A stretch of 64,000 bases of DNA from SPDF01 sp963812085 (GTDB taxonomy: Bacteria; Gemmatimonadota; Gemmatimonadetes; Gemmatimonadales; GWC2-71-9), in the NCBI GenBank assembly GCA_963812085.1, contig CAWETL010000004.1, positions 1 to 64,000 of the forward strand, read 5' to 3'. Below, piece by piece: positions 25,409 to 33,707 of this stretch. Each line of letters opens with the position of its first letter. Within the stretch, counting starts at the first letter, position 1. The position numbers and the translations under genes are program-made. Below the pieces are notes generated by a model. That model did no database searches, was not told the DNA's origin, and saw only the letters and a list, made by a program, of their open reading frames with translations.

Positions 25409-25509
25409 GTCGGCAGGTCCGGATCGGGTCGGGGACGCCCCGAAGGACTGTGCGCTTGTCCGAAGGGGCGTTCCCGGGACGATCCGGACCCTCAGAAAAC
25501 GGAGCGTTG

Positions 25510-26568
25510 ATGCGTCGCGTCATGATCACGGTCGTGCTGGCTTCCACCCTCGCCTGCGGCGGCACGGACGAGTCGCCGAATTCCGGCCCCGGCATTCCCG
25601 CCGGGGCGGCGTTCTCCATCTCGCCGGTGACGGCCAACATCCCACCGTCGGGCCCCGAGGTGCTCGCCGCGTTCAATGCCGTCCGAGACGCCGGTGCGCG
25701 CGGCTATCTCGCCTCCTATCGCTGGAGCGAACTCGAGCCGCAGCCGGGGCAATACGCGCTCACCGACCTCCAGACCCTCCTCCAGACGATCACCGGGCTC
25801 GGCTTCGACCGCATCCTCCTCAACATCCAGGTCATCAACACCAACCAGAAGGAGACGCCGGCGGACCTGCTGGGTGTGGCGTGGGATGCGCCACAGATGC
25901 AGACCAGATTCCGGGCGCTCCTCGACCAGGTCGCCCCGCTCCTGGGCCCCGAAGTGAAGTACATCGCCATCGGGAACGAGGTGGACGCCTACCTCGGCCC
26001 CAACAACCAGTGGGCGGCGTACCAGACCTTCTTCGGCCAGGCCCGCGCATATGTGCGGACCCTCCGGCCCGGCCAGCCGGTCGGCGTCACCACCATCTTT
26101 GACGGCGCCCGCGGCGCGTGGAAGACGCCGGTCCAGGCGCTCAACGCCCTCGCCGACGTGGCGGTGTACACCTATTACGGCAACGACGGCGCCTTCCAGG
26201 ACCTGCCGCCGTCGGCGGGTGTGGACGCGCTCGACGAGATGGTGACCCTCGCGGCGGGGAAGCCGGTTATCGTCCAGGAATTCGGCCAGGCCAGCACCCC
26301 GGTCAACGGCGGGAGCGACGACCTCCAGGCCCGCTTCTTCGCCGCGTCGCTTGCCCGGTGGCACGACATCGGTGGCAGCGCCATGCCCTTCCTCAGCGTC
26401 TTTGCGCTCTACGACTTTCCGCCCTGGCTCTGCGACGAGCTGCTGACCTATTACGGCACGGGGCCCAACACCGCCTTCCGGGAGTACCTGTGTACGCTGG
26501 GCCTGAAGCGACAGGATGGGACCTCGAAGCCGTCGTGGGATTCGGTGCGGGCGTTCGGAAGACGGTAG
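25510..26568 (+). CDS. Lipoprotein with glycoside-hydrolase-like TIM barrel
   Basis: This 352-residue protein has a lipoprotein signal (MRRVMITVVLASTLACGG; Cys in LAC) and a barrel-like domain. ASYRWSELEPQPGQYALTD resembles the W-x-x-x-EP-x-x-G-x-Y opening of GH families. KYIAIGNEVDAYLG carries a likely acid/base Glu after Asn, and GKPVIVQEFGQAS a likely nucleophile Glu. It fits clan GH-A (GH53/GH5-like), acting on polysaccharide at the cell surface; the family and substrate are not certain. Confidence 0.75.
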   Translation: MRRVMITVVLASTLACGGTDESPNSGPGIPAGAAFSISPVTANIPPSGPEVLAAFNAVRDAGARGYLASYRWSELEPQPGQYALTDLQTLLQTITGLGFDRILLNIQVINTNQKETPADLLGVAWDAPQMQTRFRALLDQVAPLLGPEVKYIAIGNEVDAYLGPNNQWAAYQTFFGQARAYVRTLRPGQPVGVTTIFDGARGAWKTPVQALNALADVAVYTYYGNDGAFQDLPPSAGVDALDEMVTLAAGKPVIVQEFGQASTPVNGGSDDLQARFFAASLARWHDIGGSAMPFLSVFALYDFPPWLCDELLTYYGTGPNTAFREYLCTLGLKRQDGTSKPSWDSVRAFGRR

Positions 26569-26570
26569 GG

Positions 26571-26616
26571 CGTTCCCCCTCTCCATCAGATGGAGAGGGG
26601 GACAGGGGGTGAGGTG
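26571..26616. repeat. Intergenic palindrome, family B
   Basis: Another copy of the CCCCTCTCCA / TGGAGAGGGG hairpin with ACAGGGGGTGAGG trailing, right after the glycosidase-like gene; possibly used as a terminator. Confidence 0.8.
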
Positions 26617-26635
26617 AAGGCGCTGAGGGCGGGAA

Positions 26636-26662
26636 CTGGACCCCGGCTTTCGCCGGGGTGAC
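26636..26662. repeat. REP-like palindrome, family A
   Basis: An exact copy of the CTGGACCCCGGCTTTCGCCG-type hairpin found at 15700. Confidence 0.85.
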
Positions 26663-26707
26663 GACCGAAAGCGACCTCCCCGCTTCCCCGCCTTCCCGCT
26701 ATCCTTA

Positions 26708-26803
26708 AGTCACACCGCCAGGGGCATCCCCGCGCACGTCCGCGCGACGGATTGAGACGATACCCTTGGAACCTGATCCGGCTGATACCGGCGAAGGGAG
26801 CGC
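26708..26803 (+). promoter_or_regulatory. TPP riboswitch (THI element)
   Basis: The canonical conserved blocks are present in order: ACACCGCCAGGGGCATCC, TTGAGACGATACCCTTGGAA, CCTGATCCGGCTGATACCGG and CGAAGGGA. It lies immediately before thiC. Binding of thiamine pyrophosphate is expected to lower thiC expression; the ribosome site lies at its 3' end, suggesting control of translation initiation. Confidence 0.95.
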
Positions 26804-26807
26804 GGCA

Positions 26808-28481
26808 ATGCCTGCCTCTTCTTTTTCAGACGCCTTTCCCAATTCCCGCAAGGCCACCCTCGAGGGCAGCCGCGGCATCCGCGTGCCCGTGCGGGAGATT
26901 GTCCTCTCGGGGGATGAACCTCCCCTCCGCGTGTACGACACCAGCGGGCCGCAGGGGACGGATGTCCGCCAGGGACTCCCGACCCCGCGCTTGCCATGGA
27001 TCATGGAGCGCGACGTCGAGCGACTGCCTGGCTCCCCAATCGTCACCCCGGCGAAAGCCGGGGTCCAGAATGACCTGGTCCCCGCCTCCCTCCAAAGGCC
27101 GGTGTACCGGGGTCGGGGTCCCGTCACCCAGCTTCACTTTGCCCGGCGGGGGGAAGTCACTCCGGAAATGGAGTTCGTCGCCCTCCGCGAGGGCATGCGC
27201 CCCGAGTACGTCCGAAGCGAGGTCGCGCGCGGCCGCGCCATCATCCCCGCCAACATCAATCATCCCGAAGTCGAGCCGATGATCATCGGCCGCGGCTTCG
27301 CGGTGAAGATCAACGCCAACATCGGCAACTCCGCCGTCAAGAGCGTCATCGAGGACGAAGTCGAGAAGCTCCGCTGGGCCACGCTCTGGGGCGCCGACAC
27401 CGTGATGGACCTCTCCACCGGCAAGAACATCCACGAAACCCGCCAGTGGATCCTCCGGAACAGCGCGGTGCCGATCGGCACGGTGCCGATCTACCAGGCG
27501 CTGGAAAAGGTCGGCGGCATCGCCGAGGACCTGACCTGGGAGGTCTACCGCGACACGCTGATCGAGCAGGCGGAGCAGGGCGTGGACTACTTCACCGTGC
27601 ACGCCGGCGTGCTGCTCCGCTTCGTGCCGATGACGGCCAGGCGGATGACGGGCATCGTCAGTCGCGGCGGGTCGATCCTCGCCAAGTGGTGCCTGTCGCA
27701 CCACAAGGAGAACTTCCTCTACACCCACTTCGACGAGATCTGCGAGATCATGGCGGCGTACGACGTCTCCTTCTCGCTGGGAGACGGGCTCCGCCCCGGC
27801 TCGATCGCCGACGCCAACGACGAGGCGCAGTTCGCCGAGCTCCGGGTGCAGGGCGAGCTGAACAAGGTCGCGTGGAGGCACGACGTGCAGGTGATGAACG
27901 AGGGGCCGGGCCACGTGCCGATGCACCTGATCAAGGAGAACATGGACAAGCAGCTCGAGTGGTGCGGCGAGGCGCCGTTCTACACCCTCGGGCCGCTCAC
28001 CACCGACATCGCGCCGGGGTACGACCACATCACCAGCGCCATCGGCGCGGCGATGATCGGCTGGTACGGCACCGCGATGCTCTGCTACGTGACCCCCAAG
28101 GAGCACCTGGGCCTCCCCGACCGTGACGACGTCAAGGCCGGCGTCATCGCCTACAAGATCGCGGCGCACGCCGCCGACCTGGCCAAGGGGCACCCCAACG
28201 CGCAGCAGTGGGACGACGCGCTGAGCAAGGCGCGCTTCGACTTCCGCTGGGAGGACCAGTTCAACCTGGCGCTCGATCCCGTCACCGCGCGGGCCTTCCA
28301 CGACGAGACCCTCCCCGCCGACGGCGCCAAGGTGGCGCACTTCTGCTCGATGTGCGGCCCCAAGTTCTGTTCGATGAAGATCACGCAGGACGTGCGGGAA
28401 TACGCCGCGGCGCTGGAGGAGAAGTCGGTGGAGTTTCGTCGCCGCGGCGGCGAGATCTACGTGAAGCAGGGGCAAGCCTAG
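26808..28481 (+). CDS. thiC: Phosphomethylpyrimidine synthase ThiC
   Basis: This 557-residue radical-SAM enzyme converts aminoimidazole ribotide to HMP-phosphate for thiamine. Conserved blocks are ANINHPEVEPMIIGRGFAVK, NANIGNSAV, RWGADTVMDLSTG-like, YFTVHAGVLLRF, SRGGSILAKWCLSHHKENFL and the C-terminal Fe-S motif FCSMCGPKFCSMKIT. I start at ATG 26808 (not 26766, which is inside the riboswitch). Between VERLPGS and the conserved YRGRG segment is an in-frame insertion IVTPAKAGVQNDL encoded by a REP-like palindrome. The position is in the variable N-terminal domain, so activity may be retained. Confidence 0.96.
   Translation: MPASSFSDAFPNSRKATLEGSRGIRVPVREIVLSGDEPPLRVYDTSGPQGTDVRQGLPTPRLPWIMERDVERLPGSPIVTPAKAGVQNDLVPASLQRPVYRGRGPVTQLHFARRGEVTPEMEFVALREGMRPEYVRSEVARGRAIIPANINHPEVEPMIIGRGFAVKINANIGNSAVKSVIEDEVEKLRWATLWGADTVMDLSTGKNIHETRQWILRNSAVPIGTVPIYQALEKVGGIAEDLTWEVYRDTLIEQAEQGVDYFTVHAGVLLRFVPMTARRMTGIVSRGGSILAKWCLSHHKENFLYTHFDEICEIMAAYDVSFSLGDGLRPGSIADANDEAQFAELRVQGELNKVAWRHDVQVMNEGPGHVPMHLIKENMDKQLEWCGEAPFYTLGPLTTDIAPGYDHITSAIGAAMIGWYGTAMLCYVTPKEHLGLPDRDDVKAGVIAYKIAAHAADLAKGHPNAQQWDDALSKARFDFRWEDQFNLALDPVTARAFHDETLPADGAKVAHFCSMCGPKFCSMKITQDVREYAAALEEKSVEFRRRGGEIYVKQGQA
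27042..27068. repeat. REP-like palindrome inside thiC
   Basis: GTCACCCCGGCGAAAGCCGG plus GGTCCAG, the reverse complement of the family A palindrome. It is read in frame as VTPAKAGVQ within ThiC. Confidence 0.9.
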
Positions 28482-28489
28482 GGGGAACG

Positions 28490-29550
28490 ATGACCGGACG
28501 CGAGTCCGCGCAGGCCCGCGCCGACCGGATCGGCGCCTTCCGCGAGGAGCTGGCCCAGCTCGAGGGCGAGCTGGGCGGCGTCCTCGACGAAGCGCAACGC
28601 CAGCGCATTGCCCGGCATCACGACAGCCTCCTCGCCGAGCTCGCCAGCACCTACGACGTCGCCACCACCGCCTCGGGCCGCCAGCTCGCCCTGGGGCTCC
28701 GCTTCGCCTCCTTCCTCGGCGCCCTCGCCCTCTGCACCGCCGTCGTCCTCTTCGTGAACCGCTTCTGGGGCGCCCTCGGCACCGCCACGCAGGTGACGCT
28801 CCTCGTCCTCACCACCCTCCTAGCGCTCGGCCTTACCGAGTTCGCCGCCCGCCGGGAAAAGACCCTCTACTTCGCCGGGCTCGCCGCGCTCGTCGCCTTC
28901 GCCGCCTTCGTCACCGACCTCTCCGTCCTCGGGCAGATCTACAACCTGGTGCCGTCGCGCCAGGCGTTCCTGCTCTGGGCGCTGTTCGCCGGCGCGCTCG
29001 CGTACGGCTACGGGCTCCGCCTCCTCCTCCTGGCCGGGCTCGTCACCGGTTCCATCTGGCTGGCCGCCACCCTCGCCACGCTGGGCGGATTCTGGTGGAC
29101 CGACCTCTTTCTCCGGGCGGAGCTCCTCCTCCCGCGGGAGCGCGATCGCCATCGCCGTCGGGTGCCTGCCGCGAGGCGGACGGTACGACTCTTTCCCGGC
29201 GGTCTACCGGCTGACCGGGCTCGTCCTCCTCTTCCTGATCGTCATCTGGCGCGCGACGAGCGGGCAGGGCAGCGTCCTGCCGCTCGCCCCCGCGCAGGTC
29301 GAGACGGTGTACCAGGTCTTCGGGTTCCTGGCGGCGGGGCTGGCCATCTGGGCGGGAATCCGCCGCCGGTGGAACGACGTGACCTACACCGGCGTCGCGG
29401 CGTTCACCCTCCTCCTCTACATCAAGGCGCTGGACTGGTGGTGGGACTGGATGCCGCGCTGGCTGTTCTTCCTGGTCCTCGGCGGGATCGCGGTGGCCGT
29501 GATGCTCGTCCTCGGCCGCGTCAAGGCGGCGGGCCGGGGGTGCCGCATGA
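28490..29550 (+). CDS. DUF2157-type multi-pass membrane protein (frameshifted)
   Basis: The N-terminal soluble helical part (QARADRIGAFREELAQLEGE...DEAQRQRIARHHDSLL) and the following paired helices (LGLRFASFLGALALCTAVVL, TLLVLTTLLALGLTEFAARR) match DUF2157 proteins. The frame is lost near 29135, then resumes with FLAAGLAIWAGIRRRWNDVT and PRWLFFLVLGGIAVAVMLVL. A one-base change in the GGGGG run near 29536-29540 would end the protein GGAA-stop at TGA overlapping the next ATG. Function unknown; it is usually paired with a GDYxxLxY or DUF4824 protein, as here. Confidence 0.65.
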
Positions 29551-30347
29551 CGACTCGCGGCGTGCTGGTGGCCGTGGCGGTGCTGCTCCTGGCCAATGGG
29601 GCCATCCTGGTGAACGTGGCCCGGAACCGGGCCGGGAATCCGGACGCCGTCGTCCGGCTTTCGCAGCGGGAAGTCACGCCGGCGTGGACCACCAGGAGAA
29701 GGGTACCGAGCCGGTGCTGAGGTCCTGCGCCTCGGGTGGAAGATGGCCCCCGGCCCGGGCGCGGATCCGGCCACCTGGTTCGACCGCGCCCGGCTCGCGG
29801 CGCTCGGCGTGCGGGGGCCTGCCGGAGGACGCCGACAGCACCTGGAGCCGCCGCTGGCCCGAGACCAACCGCCAGGCCTACGCCGTGCTCGAGCTCGCGG
29901 GCCCGGCCTGGGATCGCTGGAAGGCGCGGAGCAGGCACGACAGGACTCGATGCAGGCGGCGCGACCGCCCGAATGCGCCGCGCGCGGCACCCGCCGAGGC
30001 CATGGGTGGAGGGGACAGGAGCGACCGGCCAGCCGTCTCATGGCGGTGGACATCGGCCCGAATCCGTCCGTGCTGCGCCAGCAGTACCCCGACCGCAGCC
30101 GATACCTCATCCTGCCGGCGCTCTATCGGGCGGAGTACGTCACGCCCGTGCGCGACATCGCCGGCAACCAGGTGGATCACCCGGACGGCTCGAGGGCCAG
30201 ATCACCCAGCTCCTTCCCGGCACCCTGCATGTGCCCCGGCCGCTCCGCGATTCGCTCCTCGGCCTCGGCGCCGCGGCACCCGACTCGGCGACGCACTACG
30301 AGTTCACGGTGAAGGTGGGGAAGCGGTGGGAGGCGTGGGTGGAGTAG
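29547..30347 (+). CDS. DUF4824-like envelope protein (frameshifted)
   Basis: This starts MTTRGVLVAVAVLLLANGAI with a single N-terminal membrane helix, then VNVARNRAGNPDAVVRLSQR, resembling DUF4824. Later pieces are in other frames: PEDADSTWSRRWPETNRQAY with AVLELAGPAWDRW, MAVDIGPNPSVLRQQYPDRS with RYLILPALYRAEY, and GQITQLLPGTLHVPRPLRDS to the end VGKRWEAWVE. At least three frame changes fall between about 29700 and 30200. Each piece looks protein-like, which suggests one protein of about 265 residues with sequence errors. Confidence 0.5.
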
Positions 30348-30443
30348 GCGGGGCAGGGAGGCGGCGGGTCAGCGGGAAAGCGGGAAAGCGAGGAAGGGGG
30401 ATGGGCGGTCTTCCCCGCATTCCCGCTTCCCCGCCGGCGCGCA

Positions 30444-30845
30444 TTACCGGTCTCTTCCCTTGTAGCGATCTATTTCGCGCCGCTGCTTCTTGTCCGGCTT
30501 CCCCTTCTCCAGGAAGAGCGGCGGCGGCAGGCTCTTCATTCGGAGCGCCATCAGCTCGCGCGCCGAGCGGCTCTCGCCGGTCTCTTCATACAGGGTGACC
30601 GCGATGCTGGCGGGTCCCCGTCGGTCGCTGAGTCCCCTCACCTCCACATCCCATTCATAGGGCGGCTGACGGAACTGGATCCGGTCGCCCACCCGCACCG
30701 CCTTCGACCGCTTGGCGCCGTTGCCGTTGACGTCGACCTTGCCGCCGTCGATGGCCTCTACCGCGAGCGCCCGGGTCTTGTAGAACCGCGCCGCCCAGAG
30801 CCACTTGTCGAGCCGGACCGTCCCCGGCGCCTCCCGTTCAGTCAT
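30444..30845 (-). CDS. hslR: S4-domain RNA-binding protein, Hsp15 type
   Basis: This 133-residue protein has an S4 domain near the N-terminus: VRLDKWLWAARFYKTRALAV, EAIDGGKVDVNGNGAKRSKAVRVGD split over the RNA-binding loop. It has a basic C-terminal tail (LEKGKPDKKQRREIDRYKGR) like Hsp15 (HslR), which recycles stalled 50S subunits carrying nascent chains. The length fits the family. It is convergent with the DUF4824-like gene across a GC-rich inverted repeat. Confidence 0.88.
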   Translation of the reverse strand: MTEREAPGTVRLDKWLWAARFYKTRALAVEAIDGGKVDVNGNGAKRSKAVRVGDRIQFRQPPYEWDVEVRGLSDRRGPASIAVTLYEETGESRSARELMALRMKSLPPPLFLEKGKPDKKQRREIDRYKGRDR

Positions 30846-30877
30846 AGACCAAAGATACCGCGGACCTCACCTCCAAA

Positions 30878-30922
30878 CGTCTCCCTCTCCACCTGATGGA
30901 TAGAGGGACAGGGGGTGAGGAC
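30878..30922. repeat. Intergenic palindrome, family B (degenerate)
   Basis: CTCCCTCTCCACCTGATGGA followed by TAGAGGGACAGGGGGTGAGG, the least symmetric of the four copies. Confidence 0.7.
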
Positions 30923-31110
30923 TGCGAACGAGCAGGGGGACAGGTGGCGCAGAGAGGAGCCCAGGGGCTGCGGGCGTTCGGCCGCCGGGTCGGGATGCTC
31001 CTCCGGGCGAGTACAGGGCGCGCCCCCTCCGAGTCGGAGTCTCTCCGGGGGACGCGCCCTGATCGCCCTCCGGACCATTCCCGTCCCGACGGCACCAAAG
31101 CAAGTCGGGA

Positions 31111-31156
31111 CGTTCCCCCTCTCCACATGGTGGAGAGGGGGACAGGGGGTGAGGAC
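31111..31156. repeat. Intergenic palindrome, family B
   Basis: A CCCCTCTCCACATGGTGGAG hairpin with AGGGGGACAGGGGGTGAGG, closely matching the copy at 26571. Confidence 0.8.
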
Positions 31157-31260
31157 GGCGCACGGAAAGTGGTCCACGGGGTGAGGACTGCGAACGAAGA
31201 GGGGGACGAGGGGGTGCAGAGAGGCGGCCAGGGGGTTTAGGAGGGCGTCCCGGCGGGTGG

Positions 31261-31295
31261 TTGACATGTTCCTTGTATAACTATATAGTTGTATA
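31261..31295 (+). promoter_or_regulatory. Promoter with ArsR-type palindromic operator
   Basis: TTGACA (31261-31266), 17 bases, then TATAGT (31284-31289) form a strong promoter. The perfect 12-bp palindrome AACTATATAGTT (31279-31290) covers the -10 element. A close match (AACTATCTAGTA) lies upstream of the arsR-type gene. Repressor binding here would block the efflux operon. Confidence 0.8.
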
Positions 31296-31337
31296 ATCTT
31301 GATAGGGCGTCTGCCGCCCCCACGAGGACACGACCGC

Positions 31338-32684
31338 ATGCGCAAGCCCGCTCTCCTGTGTGCCCTGGCCCTCGCGGCCGCCGCCCCGCTCCGGGCGCAG
31401 GCGCCGCTCACCCTGGCGGAGGCGTTCCGGCGGGCCGATTCGGCCGCCTACGCCAACCGGATCGCCAGCGGCGACGCCCGCGCCCGGGGCGCCCAGGCCA
31501 CCGCCGCCCTGCAGGGAATCCTGCCGACCCTCCGCGCCGAAGGCGGCTACGTCCAGACCGACAATCCGCTGGCCGCCTTCGGCTACACCCTGCAGCAGCG
31601 GGGCGTCTCCGCCGCCTCCTTCAACCCCGCCAGCCTCAACTATCCCTCGGCGGTGACCAACTGGAGCGGCGGGCTGGTGGCCGAGCTTCCCCTCATCAAT
31701 GTCGACGCCTGGTATGGCCGCTCGGCGGCCTCCACCGCCGGCGACGCCGCCAAGGCCGGCGCCGGCTGGACCCGCGAGACCACCCGCGTGGACGTGACCC
31801 GCGCCTACTTCGGCGCCATTCTCGCCCGCGAGCAGGTGCGCACGCTCGAGGCCGCCGCTGCAGCGGGGCAGGCCCACGTGCGCCAGGCCGAGTCGATGGT
31901 CACCAACGGGCTCGCCACCCGCTCCGATGCGCTGCTCGCCTCGGTGCAGGTCGGCCAGATCCAGGCCCAGCTGATCGGCGCCCGCGGCAACGCCGGCATC
32001 GCCCGCGAGCGGCTGGCCCTCCTGCTCGGCCAGCCGGGCGACACCGCCTTCACGCTCCCCGATTCGCTCCCCGCCGGGGCCGCGATCCGGAGCCTCGTGG
32101 ACACGCCGGCTCCCGACAGCGCCACCGCCCGGCTGGACGTGACCGCCGCCCGGCTCGGCGTCGACGCCGCCGAGCGCGACGTGCACCGCGCCACTGCGAA
32201 GTACATCCCGCGTGTCAACGCCTTCGGCCGCTACGACTGGAACAGCCCCGACCAGCTCTTCGGTGGCCCCAAGAGCTACACCGTCGGCGTGATGGCGTCG
32301 TGGACGCCCTTCGCCGGCGCCTCCGAGATCGCCGACCGGCACGCGGCCCAGGGCCGCGCCGACGCCGCGCGCGCGATGGCCGAGGCCGCCGAAGCCGGCG
32401 CCGCCCTCGAACGGACCGCCACCAGGACCCAGCTCGCGGTGGCCGTCGCCCAGCTCGACATCGCGGAGGTCTCGGTGGCGCAGGGAGCCGAGGCGCATCG
32501 CATCGTGGCGAAGAAGTACACCGGTGGCCTGGCCACCGTCGCGGAACTCCTGAGCGCCGCCGCGCTCGAGACCCAGACCCGGCTCGGCCTGTCCGACGCG
32601 CGCTATCAGGCCATCGTGGCCGATGCGGCGGCGCGGCAGGCCGCCGGCGCCGACCTGATGGCCCTCACCGTCCTGGAGAATTGA
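31338..32684 (+). CDS. TolC-family outer-membrane efflux protein
   Basis: This 448-residue protein has a signal peptide (MRKPALLCALALAAAAPLRA) and duplicated outer membrane factor repeats: LTLAEAFRRADSAAYANRIA, coiled-coil segments with GQAHVRQAESMVTNGLATRS and QGAEAHRIVAKKYTGGLATV (the second repeat's K/R-Y-x-x-G). It forms the outer channel for the adjacent adaptor and RND pump. First gene of the operon, under the palindromic promoter at 31261. Confidence 0.92.
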   Translation: MRKPALLCALALAAAAPLRAQAPLTLAEAFRRADSAAYANRIASGDARARGAQATAALQGILPTLRAEGGYVQTDNPLAAFGYTLQQRGVSAASFNPASLNYPSAVTNWSGGLVAELPLINVDAWYGRSAASTAGDAAKAGAGWTRETTRVDVTRAYFGAILAREQVRTLEAAAAAGQAHVRQAESMVTNGLATRSDALLASVQVGQIQAQLIGARGNAGIARERLALLLGQPGDTAFTLPDSLPAGAAIRSLVDTPAPDSATARLDVTAARLGVDAAERDVHRATAKYIPRVNAFGRYDWNSPDQLFGGPKSYTVGVMASWTPFAGASEIADRHAAQGRADAARAMAEAAEAGAALERTATRTQLAVAVAQLDIAEVSVAQGAEAHRIVAKKYTGGLATVAELLSAAALETQTRLGLSDARYQAIVADAAARQAAGADLMALTVLEN

Positions 32685-32685
32685 C

Positions 32686-33705
32686 ATGCGGAAGCTGATC
32701 CCCGCGGCCGTCGCCGTGCTGGCCGTCGTTGCGCTCGGAGCGTGCGGCAACGAGCCCGAGCCGGCGCCCGCCGAACGCCTCCCGATGGACGGCGCCAGGG
32801 TGGCGGTGAACGATACGCTCGTCGCGGACGCCTTCGAGGCGGCCGGGACCGCCGAGCCGATGCGGCTCGCCACCCTCAGCACCAAGCTCATGGGCACCGT
32901 CACCGCCGTGGAGGTGCACGAGGGCGACCGGGTCGCGGCGGGCCGGCTGCTCGTGCGGCTCGACGCGCGCGACCTCGACGCGAAGGCGGCGCAGGTGGCC
33001 GCCGGCCTCGCCGAGGCCAACGCCGTGCACCAGGACGCCGTGGTGCAGACCGGCAGGATCCGGGCGCTCTATGCCGACAGCGCCGCCACGAAGGCCCAGC
33101 TCGACCAGGCGGAGACCGGCCTCGCGCGGAGCGAGGCGGCGGTGTCCAGCGCGAAGGCGATGGCGGCCGAGCTCGCCGCCACCGCCTCGTACGCCGAGGT
33201 GCGGGCGCCCTTTGCGGGCATCGTGACCCACCGCTTCGTGGACCCGGGCTCCTTCGCGGCGCCGGGCGCTCCGCTGGCGACGGTCGAGGATGCGACCACG
33301 CTCCGGGTATCGGTGAGTGCCGCCCCGGACGCCGTGCGCGGTCTTCGCGCGGGCGCGACGGCGTGGGCCACCATCGGCGATACGGCGGTGCGTGCCACCA
33401 TTGAGGGCGTGGTGCCCGCCGGCCCCAACCTCTATACCGTCAACGCGCTGGTGCCGAACGCCGGCGGCCGCTTCATGAGCGGCAGCGCCGCCACGCTCGC
33501 GCTCCCCCGCGGGACCCGACGCGCCATCCTGGTGCCGGCCGGCGCCGTCGTCCGGCAAGGCGACCTCACGGGGGTCCGCGCGGTGGCGGCCGGCCAGCCC
33601 ACCCTCCGCTGGGTCAAGCTCGGCCGCACGATGAACGGTTCGGTCGAGGTGCTGTCCGGCCTCGCGGCCGGGGACACGGTGCTGGTGGCCGGCGGGGAGC
33701 GCTGA
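32686..33705 (+). CDS. RND efflux periplasmic adaptor (membrane fusion protein)
   Basis: This 339-residue lipoprotein-like adaptor has a signal ending VVALGACGNEPE (lipobox Cys). The biotinyl-lipoyl-like domain (STKLMGTVTAVEVHEGDRVA, AGRLLVRLDARDLDAKAAQV), an alpha-hairpin and the beta-barrel (YAEVRAPFAGIVTHRFVDPG) follow in order, with the membrane-proximal part near the end (GLAAGDTVLVAGGER). It starts one base after the TolC stop. It bridges the TolC-like protein and the pump. Confidence 0.92.
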   Translation: MRKLIPAAVAVLAVVALGACGNEPEPAPAERLPMDGARVAVNDTLVADAFEAAGTAEPMRLATLSTKLMGTVTAVEVHEGDRVAAGRLLVRLDARDLDAKAAQVAAGLAEANAVHQDAVVQTGRIRALYADSAATKAQLDQAETGLARSEAAVSSAKAMAAELAATASYAEVRAPFAGIVTHRFVDPGSFAAPGAPLATVEDATTLRVSVSAAPDAVRGLRAGATAWATIGDTAVRATIEGVVPAGPNLYTVNALVPNAGGRFMSGSAATLALPRGTRRAILVPAGAVVRQGDLTGVRAVAAGQPTLRWVKLGRTMNGSVEVLSGLAAGDTVLVAGGER

Positions 33706-33707
33706 TC

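Larger units (their letters stand above)
30848..31260. other. Repeat-rich spacer of about 410 bp
   Basis: No gene. It contains two family B palindromes (30878-30922 and 31111-31156). GGTGAGGACTGCGAACGA occurs at about 30916 and again at about 31181, each followed by a G-rich tract, so the spacer looks partly duplicated. Confidence 0.75.

Noticed and set aside
26766..26807. Upstream start for thiC at 26766
   Set aside because: It lies within the conserved core of the TPP riboswitch; ATG at 26808 is the sensible start.
30356..30440. Possible small RNA or terminator between DUF4824 and hslR
   Set aside because: G-rich and C-rich arms (GCGGGAAAGCG and TTCCCGCTTCCCCGC) can pair, but the pairing is loose and low-complexity; I could not separate it from compositional noise.
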